A stretch of 44,712 bases of DNA, from NCBI GenBank assembly GCA_004151065.3, contig NWUY0305066792.1:1-44712 (forward strand), written 5' to 3'. Within the stretch, counting starts at the first letter, position 1; the number at the start of each line of letters is the position of its first letter. Shown here one piece after another: positions 12,418 through 22,272 of this stretch. The position numbers and the translations under genes are program-made. The DNA comes from Larix sibirica (lineage: Eukaryota; Streptophyta; Pinopsida; Pinales; Pinaceae). Below the pieces are notes generated by a model. The model was not told the origin of the DNA. It searched no databases and saw only the letters and a list, made by a program, of their open reading frames with translations.

Positions 12418-12895
12418 TCAATTGGTAATCTGAAGGCATGGGACTAAAAATAGAGACCTTTTAGTCCAGTTCATATGAAATAGAATCTCTAGATCTATAC
12501 TACTCATTGATATATGAGCTCGCATGGAGACGACCCTTCAGGTTACTTTCCCGAGGTACGCCCCCCCACCCAATAAATACTTAGGGTTTAACTTGTCCTT
12601 TATGAATAGTGCAATCATGGAGAAAAAACACATCCATACCATAGGGCATAGGCAGGACTAATGGGAAATCCATAGTCCTATCTCTGTAGGTATAGTGTCA
12701 GTAAAAAAAGTATAGTCTCTCGTGCACTAGTTCTAATTGTTATTAGTGTTAAAGGTTCCTCTGTTTGTGTAAGTTCCGATTAATAAATGAGAAAGGTTCC
12801 GAAGAGGTGCTGCACCAAACAACTTCTCCATGCAATGAGTACAAAAAAAAGTCCATAGTGCCAGACCTTCCTTCTGGAGCTTACTCTACTAAGAC

Positions 12896-12927
12896 TCGCA
12901 TGGAGACACGTTTAACTTATCCATTGG
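12896..12927 (+). repeat. Copy of dispersed ~30-bp motif
   Basis: This copy is tcgcatggagacacg followed by tttaacttatccattgg. It has both halves of the motif: the tcgcat...acg half and the tttaac...ccattg half. Confidence 0.65.
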
Positions 12928-15165
12928 TAACAAATAAATAAGAAATATTTCTTTTATACCAGTCATAATACCTCGACATAAGAAACCCAGACCATAATGT
13001 ATAGACCAGACTAAGGGGAGAGGCTATAGTAGCTATTTCAGGAGGTTACCACGTGCCCAGTAAGTTAGTGAATGAGGTTGGTCAGCCGTAAAGAGAGATG
13101 GAATAGTATGAAGTGCACCCACCATAGCATACCCAATAGAGGTTAGTACCCCCCCCCCCATTTCCTCCCCGCACGAAATAAACTATACTTACTGGGAACA
13201 TTATTAGTTTCTATCTCAACAACTACTTTATTTGGCCTTCAATCAAAAGGTCTTTCTTCCCCCTTCTTGCCTTAGCTTAAGTCTGAGTCACTGGCCAGGA
13301 GATAGTGCAGCAAACCCTTCCGCTATCTCCTGGGAGTTGTTCAAGTGAAAGCCAGAAGCCATAAGAGTTTTCCCGCTCCGCTTGCTTGATTGACGAAGGC
13401 TCACCTCGCGCTTCGCAGGAACTCACCAACAACCCACGACTTCCGGCAGTTCAAATCTTAATATATGATATTTAACACATATACTTCTATTTATGATGAA
13501 GTATTCTTCACCCCCCCATAACCAACCACCCTTGTCGACTGACATATGGGAATTGGCAGTTCAAATCTATAAAAATATGCTACTGATGAAAACTTTTATA
13601 TGTCATGCATAAAGAAAAAATGTATAAAACCAAATGAATCTAATATTTCATGACTGAATTTGATGTCTAAACATCGTCAGCATAAGGGGGGTCTCATATA
13701 GCATTAAGTCAATGTCACTAAGACTGAGCTTTAGTTCCGGCTTCTAGAACAGGATAGGTTTTATTTCCCCTTCTTATAGCCCTCGCTTATATATGATAGC
13801 GCATATAAACGTCCTTGCTATTAGTCCATGTGATAAATCCCCCATATATAAGAAATAACAACACATCCGCGAAAGGTAAACACGGGCGAGACCCACCACC
13901 CTTAAGGTAACCACATGAATATCAAATCCCATCACCATGTTCGCTAAGTTCCCCCTTTGCTAAGTTCCCCTTCCTTAGTTCTAATAATTAGGTGTAGTTC
14001 ACTGTGCTGCTGTAGTTCCCTATTGAGAAGCAGCCTTTATTTCATTAAACCTCTTTCAACTTGCTATGTTCTAGCTCTGCCCTCCCAAGGGGGTTAGTTA
14101 GAAAGTCTAAAAAAAAAAAGAAAAAGAAAAAAGAAAAGTGTATAGTTCAATAATTATATTAAATAGCCTCAGAAGATACACTTCTCGTCTTTCGAGTAAA
14201 AGGTTTTATTTCTATGCAAATAGTGAGCTCCCGCTAGACAATACCCGCCATTCATTCCCGGTCACTGCCTGTCTGCATTGCATCTCTACGTTCTAACATA
14301 TTCTAATATTCGCATATCTACGTGTCCCTGCTGTTTGAATAGGTTAGATAAGATACTATGCTACCTTCCTAAATAGCAAACCCGTTTCCATCCTCAAATA
14401 CCCCTGGCTGGGCAGAGTTGCGCCGCCCGTAGAGAGATATATTGCTTAACATCGACCCATTATTTTGTATATACGTAATTAGACAGGCCCGGGCAGGATA
14501 CCCTTATTTTGATTTTCATGGCACCCAGGACGAGGGAGAAGAAGGTTGGGTAAAATAATATAAAATAATATGATGGTTTCAATTTCTTTTTTTTTCTACT
14601 GCCCCATCTTTATAAACCAAAACTTCGTTATATGGCATGAGAGTAGCACACAATAAAGGATTCTGCCTTTGGGGTAAATAACTCTTTTCAGTAGCCAACT
14701 TTATTAATTATGATATGTCAGGGTTCTTCCATTCCATCCAGCCTAGGTAGTAACATTCCATTGTTCCGTATCGGTAAGCTTCGTAGGGATATGGTAACTA
14801 ACTCTTTCTCGGGTCTGTATTGAACGGGTCCTTCTGTCTCATCAGTTGGGAACAAGGGGGCCTTCTCCTCTCGTCGTCTGGGGGTAAGGCGTTAACATGG
14901 CTGCAATGTGTTATTTTGTGGAATGAGTGCTAAGGATCACCTCCGCTCTGGCCACTCCGATACGGCCAGCAGCAAAAGAAGATTCATTCAGTTCTCAATC
15001 CTTTTCAAATCCTGCGAAACATGATCTTCCTTCGTCCGGTGGACACCGCCTGCCCCCAGCCCAGCAGGCACTCAGTTTGGTTGGACCAATTTGAAGAAAA
15101 ACCTATCAATTTTGTTTGAAACTGATGAGTCTTCTTGAGGTTGGCCATTAAGGAGTGACCAAAGT
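12928..15165. other. Spacer with short repeats and homopolymer tracts
   Basis: C runs of seven or more occur near 13149 and 13510. The 14-mer ggcagttcaaatct appears at 13446-13459 and 13556-13569. The word gctaagttcccc is repeated at 13943-13954 and 13959-13970. A polypurine A/G tract spans about 14108-14137. Short motif copies lie at 14279-14292 and 14310-14322. The word ttgttccgtatcggtaag at 14761-14778 returns with one mismatch at 23560-23577. No gene was recognised. Confidence 0.5.
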
Positions 15166-15169
15166 GTAC

Positions 15170-15478
15170 TTATGAGTCTTCTGGAGGACCCAGCAAGCAA
15201 CTGACATAGTATCCACGGGGCATTACAGGGCCACTACGGGACGGCACACCATCGCACAGCCGCACAGCATCCACCAGTATGGGATGGCATTGAGAACATT
15301 CACACCTGCCAACATTGTCCCAGCAACTGATTTGATTGATTCTACTTGATCGCAAACAAACATAGTTTGGGGGATGCCGGGCGGACAACAGCTCACGTAT
15401 TGGAGGTGAGTTTCTCAAGGTCCAACGGACAACATCTGCTATATCCTCGCCAAGGTGAAATGCCGGGTTTCTATGCAC
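15170..15478 (-). other. Unassigned 102-codon open frame
   Basis: This frame lies in locally GC-richer sequence than most of the window and gives a mixed-composition translation with several Cys and Pro, including the stretch RCECSQCHPILVDAV. I do not recognise a domain or a mitochondrial protein. The composition difference could mean an inserted fragment of foreign, perhaps nuclear, DNA. There is no ribosome-binding or promoter evidence, and chance remains possible. Confidence 0.2.
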
Positions 15479-15534
15479 TCAATCCCAAGCATCTCTACGT
15501 TTCACTTTAAGTTGTATGGGTGTCAATTACATTA

Positions 15535-16350
15535 AGCAGTAGTTAAGAAGCTGTAGTGAAATAGTTGCAATGAGTTCATAAGCTGTGGTTCTAACAACTA
15601 GAGAGATTAATCTTCAGAGTGTGAGGTTTACCAACCAAAAAACTTCTCCATGCATGAGTGCAACAAACCAAATCTGTTTAGTTGGTGGAGGTGTCCCCTG
15701 AACTTTAGCGAAGAAGCTATAAAGTGAGTTGTGTCCATGTAGTTCCAAAGGAAAGAAGACTTCTAATTAGTGCAACTACTCTTTTAAATGAGAATAAATT
15801 AGATTAGGGTCATTGCTCATAAAACCATATATATAAACCTGGTCACCTTCACCGCAGACCCAAGAGGAGGTGGGTGTTAGTGCAGGTTCATTCATTCCAC
15901 CAGAAAACACCTGCCTGGTGCTGGGCCCGTGGGCATACCAATTTTTGGTTGGAAATAAGACTAGCCGGGATAACTTCACCAGCAGGGTCCTTGCAATACA
16001 GCTGCCAGTCATAACTCGCATAGATACGTGTTATTATACAATATCGCATGGAGACGTTTAACCTTATAACAACTAGTTCTAATTAGTGCAACAAAACTTG
16101 TAGTTCAACCTGACTCCGTAAGTTAGTGGCAAGAAATTAGAAGCTTTAGCACTTTCAACTTGCCTTTCTCTTGCCGTAGGTCCAGTCCGTAAGTTCAATC
16201 TCTCTAATTATGATTTGATCTATAACTCCTATTGCCTCACTCCTAGTGGTTCATAAGCTGTAGTTTTCGCTCCTATTGCCGCTTTCCGCCCTGACTGTAA
16301 CTATTGCAATGAGTTTAGCACTCCGTTATAGTTAGTTCTAACAACGATTT
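15535..16350. repeat. Diverged repeated block and word-biased spacer
   Basis: Words at 15555-15605 (ttgcaatgagtt, cataagctgt, gttctaacaac) return in a different order at 16245-16350. The phrase ttctaattagtgcaac is present at 15761-15776 and 16079-16094. Motif copies lie at 15489-15508, 16016-16028 and 16044-16065. Overlapping frames on both strands at 15776-16061 are not convincing genes. Confidence 0.5.
16044..16065 (+). repeat. Copy of dispersed ~30-bp motif
   Basis: This copy reads tcgcatggagacg and then tttaacctt. It follows a half-copy (tcgcatagatacg) at 16016-16028 by only 15 bases. Confidence 0.65.
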
Positions 16351-17146
16351 CGCTACTGCTTAAATGTGTACTCTATGAATCAGATAATCTCAAAATGAAG
16401 CTGAAGCTGAAGAAGCGATTACAACATCACATCGAGAGTGTTTAGAGATTCGCCTATAACTAGGACTCGCATATTACGTCGAGCTTGTTGTAATGTTCCA
16501 ATTTAATAGAGCATCGGCATATAGTAGTTGAAATTGTCTATGTGAGAAGGCTATGACACAACACAGAGTCCAGTTCATAGGAGGGTCTGCTGAAGCTACT
16601 AGTCCAATTATAAAATAGGCTTTCCACCCTGAATGTTTATCTCTGTATAGCCAGGATGTCTTGTTGTCTTCTATGATAATCGCATATTTTGCATATCTAT
16701 GTTTACCTTTACCATTGGAGGATCTAATTCCACTAATTTCATCCAATAGGCTCTATCACCTAGGCTACTACTACGCTAATACAATAAGAGGTATGAGCAA
16801 CCTTCCTACAAGCTCTACTACAAGCCTTAGGGACCGTCTTAATTGACACGGTATGGTTAAAAAGAGCATAGTGAAAAAGCAGGCTCCCCCGTATGGACAC
16901 TTGCCTGAGTCTTAGGTCCATGGCCTATAGCCATCGGTATTTTATTAGTCCATGCATGAAGCTCCATGTAAATTAGCCTTACTCTCTTAGTCTGTACACA
17001 TAAATTCTTCCCACACTGACGAGACCGGTCATATACTCTACTACCTTTAGTCCCATATGCCCCTAAGGCCATAGAGAAGTGAAAGCCATAAGCAGTTATT
17101 TTTACCAATTGATCCAGTTGTTTACCTTGAACCAGTTACTGTATAA
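16351..17146. other. Spacer; weak open frames only
   Basis: The 90-codon minus frame at 16474-16746 and the 83-codon minus frame at 16857-17108 do not show a recognisable domain. Motif copies lie at 16467-16478 and 16680-16718. The latter has two stacked gcatat halves followed by the second half, tttacctttaccattgg. Confidence 0.45.
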
Positions 17147-17598
17147 GTGAAGAAATTGTTGGACGAGTATAATGACATAGCATGCGACAATTCATCGGAT
17201 TGTTTACCACCAAAGAGTAATATTGCTAATAATATAGACTTTATTAAAGATGCAACATTACTGAATCAAGTAGTGCATAGGATGAGTCCAATAGAAAGAG
17301 TCTAGTTTATTTGATAGATAGGCGAGTTGTTGTTGAAGGGTTTTATTAGAGAGAGAGCATGAGCTTGCATGTGTTACCAGCTTCGAGAATACCGAGGAAA
17401 GATGGACAGTGGAAAATGTGTACAGGCTCTAGAGCATTTAACAAGATTACAATCAGATGCATGTTACCATTATCGTGGATGGACGACCTGATGGATAGTG
17501 TTAATGGTGCTAAGTACTTAACAAAGATAGAGTTTAAGAGTGGATATCAACAAATATTTTTAATGTGGTTAGGCTTAAAGACTAATTGTCTTCCCTGA
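17147..17598 (+). pseudogene. Ty3/gypsy reverse-transcriptase fragment, broken
   Basis: This is the N-terminal part of the reverse-transcriptase domain of a plant Ty3/gypsy LTR retrotransposon, the enzyme that would copy element RNA into DNA. Reading from 17147, the pre-RT leader (KKLLDEYNDI) and the family's LLLKGFIRES-like step are in one frame but broken by three stops (TAG, TGA, TAG) near 17306-17317. A 2-base expansion in a GA run near 17350 shifts to the frame of the main part. There RIPRKDGQWKMC, SRAFNKITIR and TKIEFKSGYQQI mark the fingers and motif A. The family normally has Asp in motif A; here it is Glu (codon GAG). Homology fades before the TGA at 17596, and the YxDD-box region is absent. 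It is a dead fragment. The element family is certain; the exact lineage is not. Confidence 0.88.
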
Positions 17599-17687
17599 TG
17601 CTTCGTCTCCTTTGCGTGATTCGTCTCTGTGGCCAGGTCAGTGTTTGTCCCTGTGGGTACCTAGGATGTTTAGGAAGTTGGTGAAAT

Positions 17688-18001
17688 GACCAAAGTTAAG
17701 CTCAGCTAAAGGTAAAGGCAGATACACAAGCAGGTGTGGGGCCCAGTAATATAGCAGCCATGTAGGCTACTATTGCTCAAGGAGATTATACCATCCAGAA
17801 TCTCAAATATGAGCTAGACGAAGTGCAGGCATAATAACAAGATGCACTGAGATATATTACACAGCTACAAATAGATATAGCACAGATGTAGATAGATATA
17901 AATACAGCTATATAAAATATAGATGCACTGGTGCAGGAGAGAAACAGTGTATGAGATGCACGAGATTAATTACAGGCTTTCCCACGCTGGACGTTGGAAT
18001 G
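17688..18001 (+). pseudogene. Gln-rich, coiled-coil-like decayed frame
   Basis: One frame runs about 105 codons with seven or eight in-frame stops (TAG, TAA, TGA). Between stops the peptides are strongly helical and Gln/Asp/Ile/Ala-rich, for example YELDEVQA, DALRYITQLQIDIAQM and NIDALVQERNSV, with a rough heptad-like spacing of hydrophobic residues. It lies between two Ty3/gypsy RT fragments, so a decayed gag-like or coiled-coil segment of a retroelement is plausible, but I cannot match it to a specific Gag family. In a fern or hornwort, U-to-C RNA editing could in principle remove such stops. Here simple decay is the more likely explanation. Confidence 0.4.
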
Positions 18002-18063
18002 AACGTATACGCTGGACGCTGATTCTAGAAAATACCCTTCTAAATGCTATGTGGATGGCCTAG

Positions 18064-18203
18064 CTCTATAGCAATTTACTAGGGTCGGTCATGTTATCCC
18101 GGGAACTATCTCTGATCTTGGTCACTATCCCTGCTATCGTGAACGAACCCTGCTATCCCGGGAACTAACCATTGATCTCGGGAACTAACCATTTAGATCT
18201 TGT
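18064..18203. repeat. Degenerate tandem array (cccgggaacta words)
   Basis: The words tatcccgggaacta, gggaactaaccat and tgatct recur: tatcccgggaacta at about 18096 and 18157, ggaactaaccat at about 18163 and 18181. It resembles the other small degenerate arrays of this window. It abuts the end of the RT fragment that follows on the minus strand. Confidence 0.6.
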
Positions 18204-18838
18204 GAGCACGTATAACTCTATAAACTTTTGAATGAACTCGCGGAACGCTGCAATGACAATTCTAGAGAATACAGTAGGGGCATTTTTGAGCCCAAATGGC
18301 ATCACGTTATAAGCAAAAGATTCCCATTCTGTAATAAAAGTGGTCTTATTCTCATATTATTCTGAAATCCTAACCTGATGGTAGCCCAAAAACCCCTCTG
18401 TGAAGGAGTAGGCCTCCTTTCCCGCAACTTGGTCAAGTACTTCATCGTTGAATGGGGTTAGGAAAGGATCATGAACACAAGTAGAATTGAAACTCCTTAA
18501 ATAAACACAAACCCTTACATCCTCGGAATTCTTCATGCTCTGGATCACAACAGGATTGATCCATTCAGCCTCATCCACCAGGAAGATCAACCTTGCAGAC
18601 AACATCTTGTAAATTGACTTTTTCACCTTTTCCTTAACCCGTGGGTTCAATCTATAAGGCCTATGCTTAACAAGCCGGGCATCTGGTTTTAATTCAATTC
18701 TCATTTTACCTAGGCTTCCTTTCATTCCCTTCAGCTCTATGACACTTTTAGCGTATAGATCTTCATATTGCTTCAAGCCTCAATTTCAGACATTGTTTGT
18801 TCATCCCAATAATCTCACACAGAAGCCATTTTGGGATG
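18204..18838 (-). pseudogene. Second Ty3/gypsy reverse-transcriptase fragment, broken
   Basis: On the minus strand this is the leader plus fingers and palm start of a plant Ty3/gypsy reverse transcriptase of a different lineage from the fragment at 17.1 kb. In order: DYWDEQTMSEIEA (about 18820-18780, with a TGA just upstream in frame), a one-base frameshift near 18777, then a 139-codon open stretch with ELKGMKG, ELKPDARLVKHRPYRLNPR, EAEWINPVVIQ, DVRVCVYLRSFNS, HDPFLTPF and YSFTEGFLGYHQVRISE. A TAA at 18357-18359 interrupts it. Homology resumes with KTTFITEWESFAYNVMPFGL and the KNAPTVFSRIVIAAFREFIQ region, then stops near 18210, before the YMDD box. Motif A has Glu where Asp is the catalytic residue. 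Cannot encode an active enzyme. Confidence 0.92.
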
Positions 18839-18952
18839 TTTCTCTCTCCTAATATTGCTTTTCCACAACTTAAAAGGTTGGGTATATGAGGGGTTGCACA
18901 TCTCTAACGTTCCTTGTGCCCTTTGATTCCTTAAAGGTCAGATGGCTTAGTT

Positions 18953-19421
18953 ATGGCAAAGGAAGGAGTGAAACTCCCAACAAAGCAAGAAGCACCCCTT
19001 CCAGATGCATATCGAGATCGAGATCCCATTTCAGTTTAATACGTTGATCCCATATCCGTAATAACCCGTTGATTAAAAACCCGAAACAAAGCAAGCAGGA
19101 GCAAAGGTAGTTTACCCCGCAAGGGCAAAGGCATAAGATGTTGAAGCAAAGGCGGGAAAGGCAACACCCCTTTTAGTTCTAGTTGAACCATTTGAAGAAC
19201 CACTAGCAGTTGCATATGATCCAGTTGGAGTTTAAGTCGCAGCTATAATTCCAGGTGTTTCTTTAGTTTATTCAGTTAGAGATCGAGACAAAGACCCAGT
19301 TAGAGATCGAGAGCTCCCAGTTTTAGATCCTCCAGTTCAAAATTATGTTATAGCTGATCCAATTCCAGAAGCAGAGTCAGATCCTATAATTGCAGTTCGA
19401 AAGCCAGAGCTAGACAAATAA
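18953..19421 (+). pseudogene. Pro/Asp/Val-rich coding-like tract, decayed
   Basis: An ATG at 18953 opens 28 codons ending YRDRDPISV at a TAA (19037-19039). After a frame change the reading resumes from 19137 to a TAA at 19419-19421, with only one internal stop (19233-19235). The translation holds repeated DP, PV and RDR pieces, for example VEPFEEPLAVAYDPVGV and SVRDRDKDPVRDRELPVLDP. At DNA level the words ccagtt, gatcc and agagatcgaga recur. It is either a decayed gene with a repetitive acidic/proline-rich protein or the by-product of a degenerate DNA repeat. The minus-strand frame at 19758-19997 has a similar flavour. No family was recognised. Confidence 0.35.
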
Positions 19422-19491
19422 ACAGGATAGGCTGCAGTTACGAGGCCTTGCCCTATGTTTATGATGCTCGCTTTTTAATTAGAGCTATCGA

Positions 19492-19813
19492 TCTGTATCT
19501 GGATCCGCTACCGGAGACTCTACAACTGGTGGTTATATATCTTAAATGGTAAGCCAGATGAGTTTCTGCCCCCATTCCTGTTGCCTATTGGGAAGAGATA
19601 AAACCAGACACAGCTGCTGGTGCTGGTTCACTAGCATTATCAACGGGGTCTAGATCCGCTGCTAGCTATGGAACTAGGGACTATGCATGCAATGGATCAT
19701 GGATTTGGAACCTAGCGAAGGGAGGAAGCTGGTTCTCCAATTGGATAAATAATTTGGTCAATTTACTAAACTCACGCGGAGGCGTTTCAGCGGAGAGCCC
19801 CATCCATCTATAG
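19492..19813 (+). pseudogene. Ser/Gly/Ala/Thr-rich coding-like tract
   Basis: Around 19492-19540 the frame reads SVSGSATGDSTTGGYIS and then stops. In another frame 19562-19813 is open for 83 codons without an ATG and reads PVAYWEEIKPDTAAGAGS, then a stretch rich in Ser, Gly and Ala including RSAASYGTRDYA, and ends with a Trp/Asn-rich tail (SWFSNWINNLVNLLNS). The codons are mostly RNY. The composition matches tracts at 21.2 and 37.2-38.3 kb. The function is unknown. It could be a remnant of one larger repetitive coding sequence that has been scattered. Confidence 0.35.
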
Positions 19814-19997
19814 GCGATTCCAAGCAAATGGATACAGCCATGTATGGGCTTTCATACACTATGGGTAAATACGGGCCCTTAATTGGTGTTTTTATACAGG
19901 TTACTACGCACTTAAGACTGTATTTTAAGACTAATACAACCGGGTAAGCTTGATCAAATGCTTCCTCCTTTGCTATTGAAACTGGTGCTTTTTCCAC
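19758..19997 (-). other. Unassigned 79-codon frame, Pro/Val/Lys-rich
   Basis: The frame begins with GTG and reads EKAPVSIAKEEAFDQAYPVV, then further pieces such as KTPIKGPYLPIVYESPY. Codons are largely RNY, like the Pro/Asp/Val tract on the other strand at 18.95-19.42 kb, and the two share a loose K-E-A...AY pattern. It overlaps the end of the Ser/Gly tract. No domain was recognised and there is no evidence of expression. Confidence 0.25.
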
Positions 19998-19999
19998 CT

Positions 20000-21145
20000 A
20001 TGCTACCTGTTAGTGGATATGATAAGGTACGGAGATCGGCAGATCGTAGCCTCCCCATCTCCACTTATACCTCTTATATCACCAAAAAAGCATGTATCTA
20101 TATGTATGTGTAATGAGGATCATTAATAATTATCTATATGTTAGTGTGTAGTTAATTAGTAAGATGGCTCTCTAGAAGTAAGGATGTTCTCGACACCCAA
20201 TGGAGATTAGGTAGAATGCTAAGGAATTAGCCTCGTCTCTTAGCATATGTTAAATGTAGATATGGGGATTTCTTTTTTTATAGGCCGAAGGTCTGGGTAA
20301 AGTAGCCATTAGGAGTTGGTATAAGGATATTATGATATCATCGTATCTAAAGTGATGAGTGCTCTGCTAAGCCGCTAGTAGGAGTTTCGTATCGGATTAT
20401 TCTAATTTCTGACTAAGATATGGCTACCAATATTCAGGTCTATATCTGCTTGCGTCCCCGATATAACCTTGGGAAGGTGAGCTTGGGGCCTACCATAGTA
20501 TGAGTCTGGGAATTAGGCCCTTAAGCAAGTAAGGAAGAGCCCTCGGTTGTAGTTCGCTTGTACGCTTGTTTATTCCATGCATGATCAGCCAGGTGTTGGC
20601 ATGCTCTCTGGGGTAGGTGCATTTCCGGGGTGTAGCATTCCGGCATTTTCTTGTTACCAGGCATAGGTCTCTCTCGTATTTGCTCGCATCCTAAGCTGTT
20701 ATTGGGAAGGACAGCTCGCGGCTTACTGATAGTGGTTGGTATTGGTTCTCTTGCAAGGAATGCTTGGTAAAGCATTATTAATGAGTGCACACTGCAGCGG
20801 TATGGCATCACGTAAAGCTGATTCGAGATGTAATATTACGTATATAACAAATAGAATAGGCAGTAAAGAGTAGAATCGATCTATAGGGGTCGAAAGGGAG
20901 AGGTTTGCTTTGGTGAGTAATAGTGAAGGAGCGGCTCCGCCTCTAAGCTCCAACTCGATCAGTTCCCGATCACAGGCTTACAGTGTGTTTTCTGTAGGTA
21001 AAAGGCCCTCCTTTGTCCCCTTATTGTGTTTTTGGAGAAGATGTTTCCTTTGTTGTTCGATATCTCGTTTTTTTCCGAAGTCCTTATCTGGTGGTCCTTC
21101 GTATCGATCTTGCTTTACAAACCCTTTATTTGTGTCCCAAGCTGA
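20000..21145. other. Spacer; no recognisable gene
   Basis: The word atctccacttatacct at 20057-20072 is the exact reverse complement of 21557-21572. The 96-codon and 76-codon minus frames at 20521-20953 and the plus frames from 20910 overlap one another and show no domain. I see no RNA gene. Confidence 0.45.
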
Positions 21146-21334
21146 GACACCCCTGTTTCCGCTGGTATAGAAAACCTGTCTATTTTTGTAATTGTTTATC
21201 GGTCAACAAAGTCTGGAATTGGTGAGGATGCTGCTTACGCTGGTGGATCAACAAGAGGAACTCAAACTGCTGTTTGTGCTTCTACTTCCGTCTATGTTTC
21301 TGTAGTAGCTTTGGCCCTTCCCGTCTTTACGTAA
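21146..21334 (+). pseudogene. Ser/Thr/Gly/Ala/Tyr coding-like segment
   Basis: About 62 codons are open between an upstream TGA and a TAA. The middle reads KSGIGEDAAYAGGSTRGTQ and then TAVCASTSVYVSVVALA. The codon pattern (GAT GCT GCT TAC GCT GGT GGA) is strongly RNY. The overlapping ATG-started frames at 20910-21225 run in other frames and lack this coherence. It is compositionally the same kind of sequence as at 1.7, 19.6 and 37.2-38.3 kb. The origin is unknown. Confidence 0.35.
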
Positions 21335-21564
21335 ACCCTCTTTATGTATTGGTTCACCCCTCCTTTTTAGCCCGGCCTTGGTCTCTAGGTGGGGTACTGC
21401 CCCTATGGGTTCTTTTTTATTTCCTCTTTGTGTGCTCTTTATTTAAGCTACGCCCATCGAGTCTTTTGAGCCTCCCGTTGACTCGGAATCCCTTGATAAA
21501 TATCCTTTTTTATCGGGATCGAATCCGCGCGGGTTATTTCTCAAAATGAAATTGGTAGGTATAA

Positions 21565-21586
21565 GTGGAGATTACAGAATCTCCAC
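21565..21586. repeat. Palindromic hairpin gtggagatt/aatctccac
   Basis: Nine-base arms gtggagatt and aatctccac flank a 4-nt loop (acag). The 18-mer gtggagattacagaatct is repeated exactly, inverted, at 23351-23368. A close relative lies near 39069 (gtggagattatgtaat). This looks like a small mobile or gene-conversion-spread palindrome of the kind common in plant mitochondrial spacers. Confidence 0.7.
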
Positions 21587-22086
21587 GGATGCTCGATCTG
21601 CTGACTCCGTGGATGGTTCTACTGGGCCTCGCTCTCAAATTCAAAGTATAAGTGTCAATTTTATCTCCACCAACGCACTTGCTCTCATTATGCAATACAC
21701 CCTTGTTGAAATAATTGGATTTTAGGTGGTGAAATCATAATGATTGGATTTTATGAAAGTGGTTAAATCTAAGAGAGAAAGGTGGTGGGTGCGTCGTATT
21801 ATTATTATTATAAATTTTACACTATTTTCCCTGTGCACTGATTGATGATTCAAGACCGAAGTTGTGGGTTCTCCTCGATGCTTCTCATTCGAAACAAACT
21901 GGTAGTATAATATCTTGTACATGATGAAGGTGATCACATGGTAATCTACCCGTAGTGATGTGTTCGCATGATACTTAAATTAGGAGGTGTCCAGTTGTTC
22001 CTTCCCTCATAATCTATGCATAAATCATAGTATGAATCTATGAAATATCAGTGCTGAGTAACCATCATTTGTAAAGGCAAGGTGGC
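21587..22086. other. Spacer without recognisable gene
   Basis: A short att repeat run lies near 21799-21811. The 71-codon minus frame at 21722-21937 has no domain signature. Nothing else is supported. Confidence 0.45.
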
Positions 22087-22272
22087 TCACCCCGAGGTAA
22101 CGAAGCTCAATCCCCGAAGGAGGCAAGCAAGATTCAAAGTGAAAGGTCGGGCTTGCTGATCCCTGCCTAAGAATCGAGAATAGGTCAAAGCATTGATCTA
22201 ACCAATCTGGTCTATGAATCTATTGTGCATTCAGTTGATTGTTCCTGCTGGTTCAATGGCTATCCCTAAGCT
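22087..22272 (+). repeat. Inverted repeat arm 1 (~190 bp, diverged)
   Basis: This segment aligns with the reverse complement of 39238-39435. Exact blocks shared in order are gaggtaacg, ggcaagcaagattcaaagt, tgctgatccctgcctaag, ataggtcaaagcatt, attgtgcattcag, tgattgttcct and ctatccctaagct. Small indels lie between the blocks. By eye the identity is roughly 80 percent. The two arms are about 17 kb apart. Confidence 0.88.

Noticed and set aside
14108-14137. Polypurine A/G tract as a retroelement polypurine tract
   Set aside because: There is no adjacent LTR end or element gene. It looks like an ordinary A-rich slippage tract.
16474-16746. Possible retroelement integrase fragment (minus frame with KYAIIIEDNKTSWLY)
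   Set aside because: The resemblance to the Copia integrase D-region is too weak and no other integrase motif (HHCC or DDE spacing) is present.
20910-21225. Two overlapping plus-strand frames of 86 and 70 codons rich in Phe/Ser/Leu
   Set aside because: They lie in different frames from the coherent Ser/Gly/Ala segment at 21146-21334 and match no membrane protein I know. I considered ccmF-like origin and saw no supporting motif.
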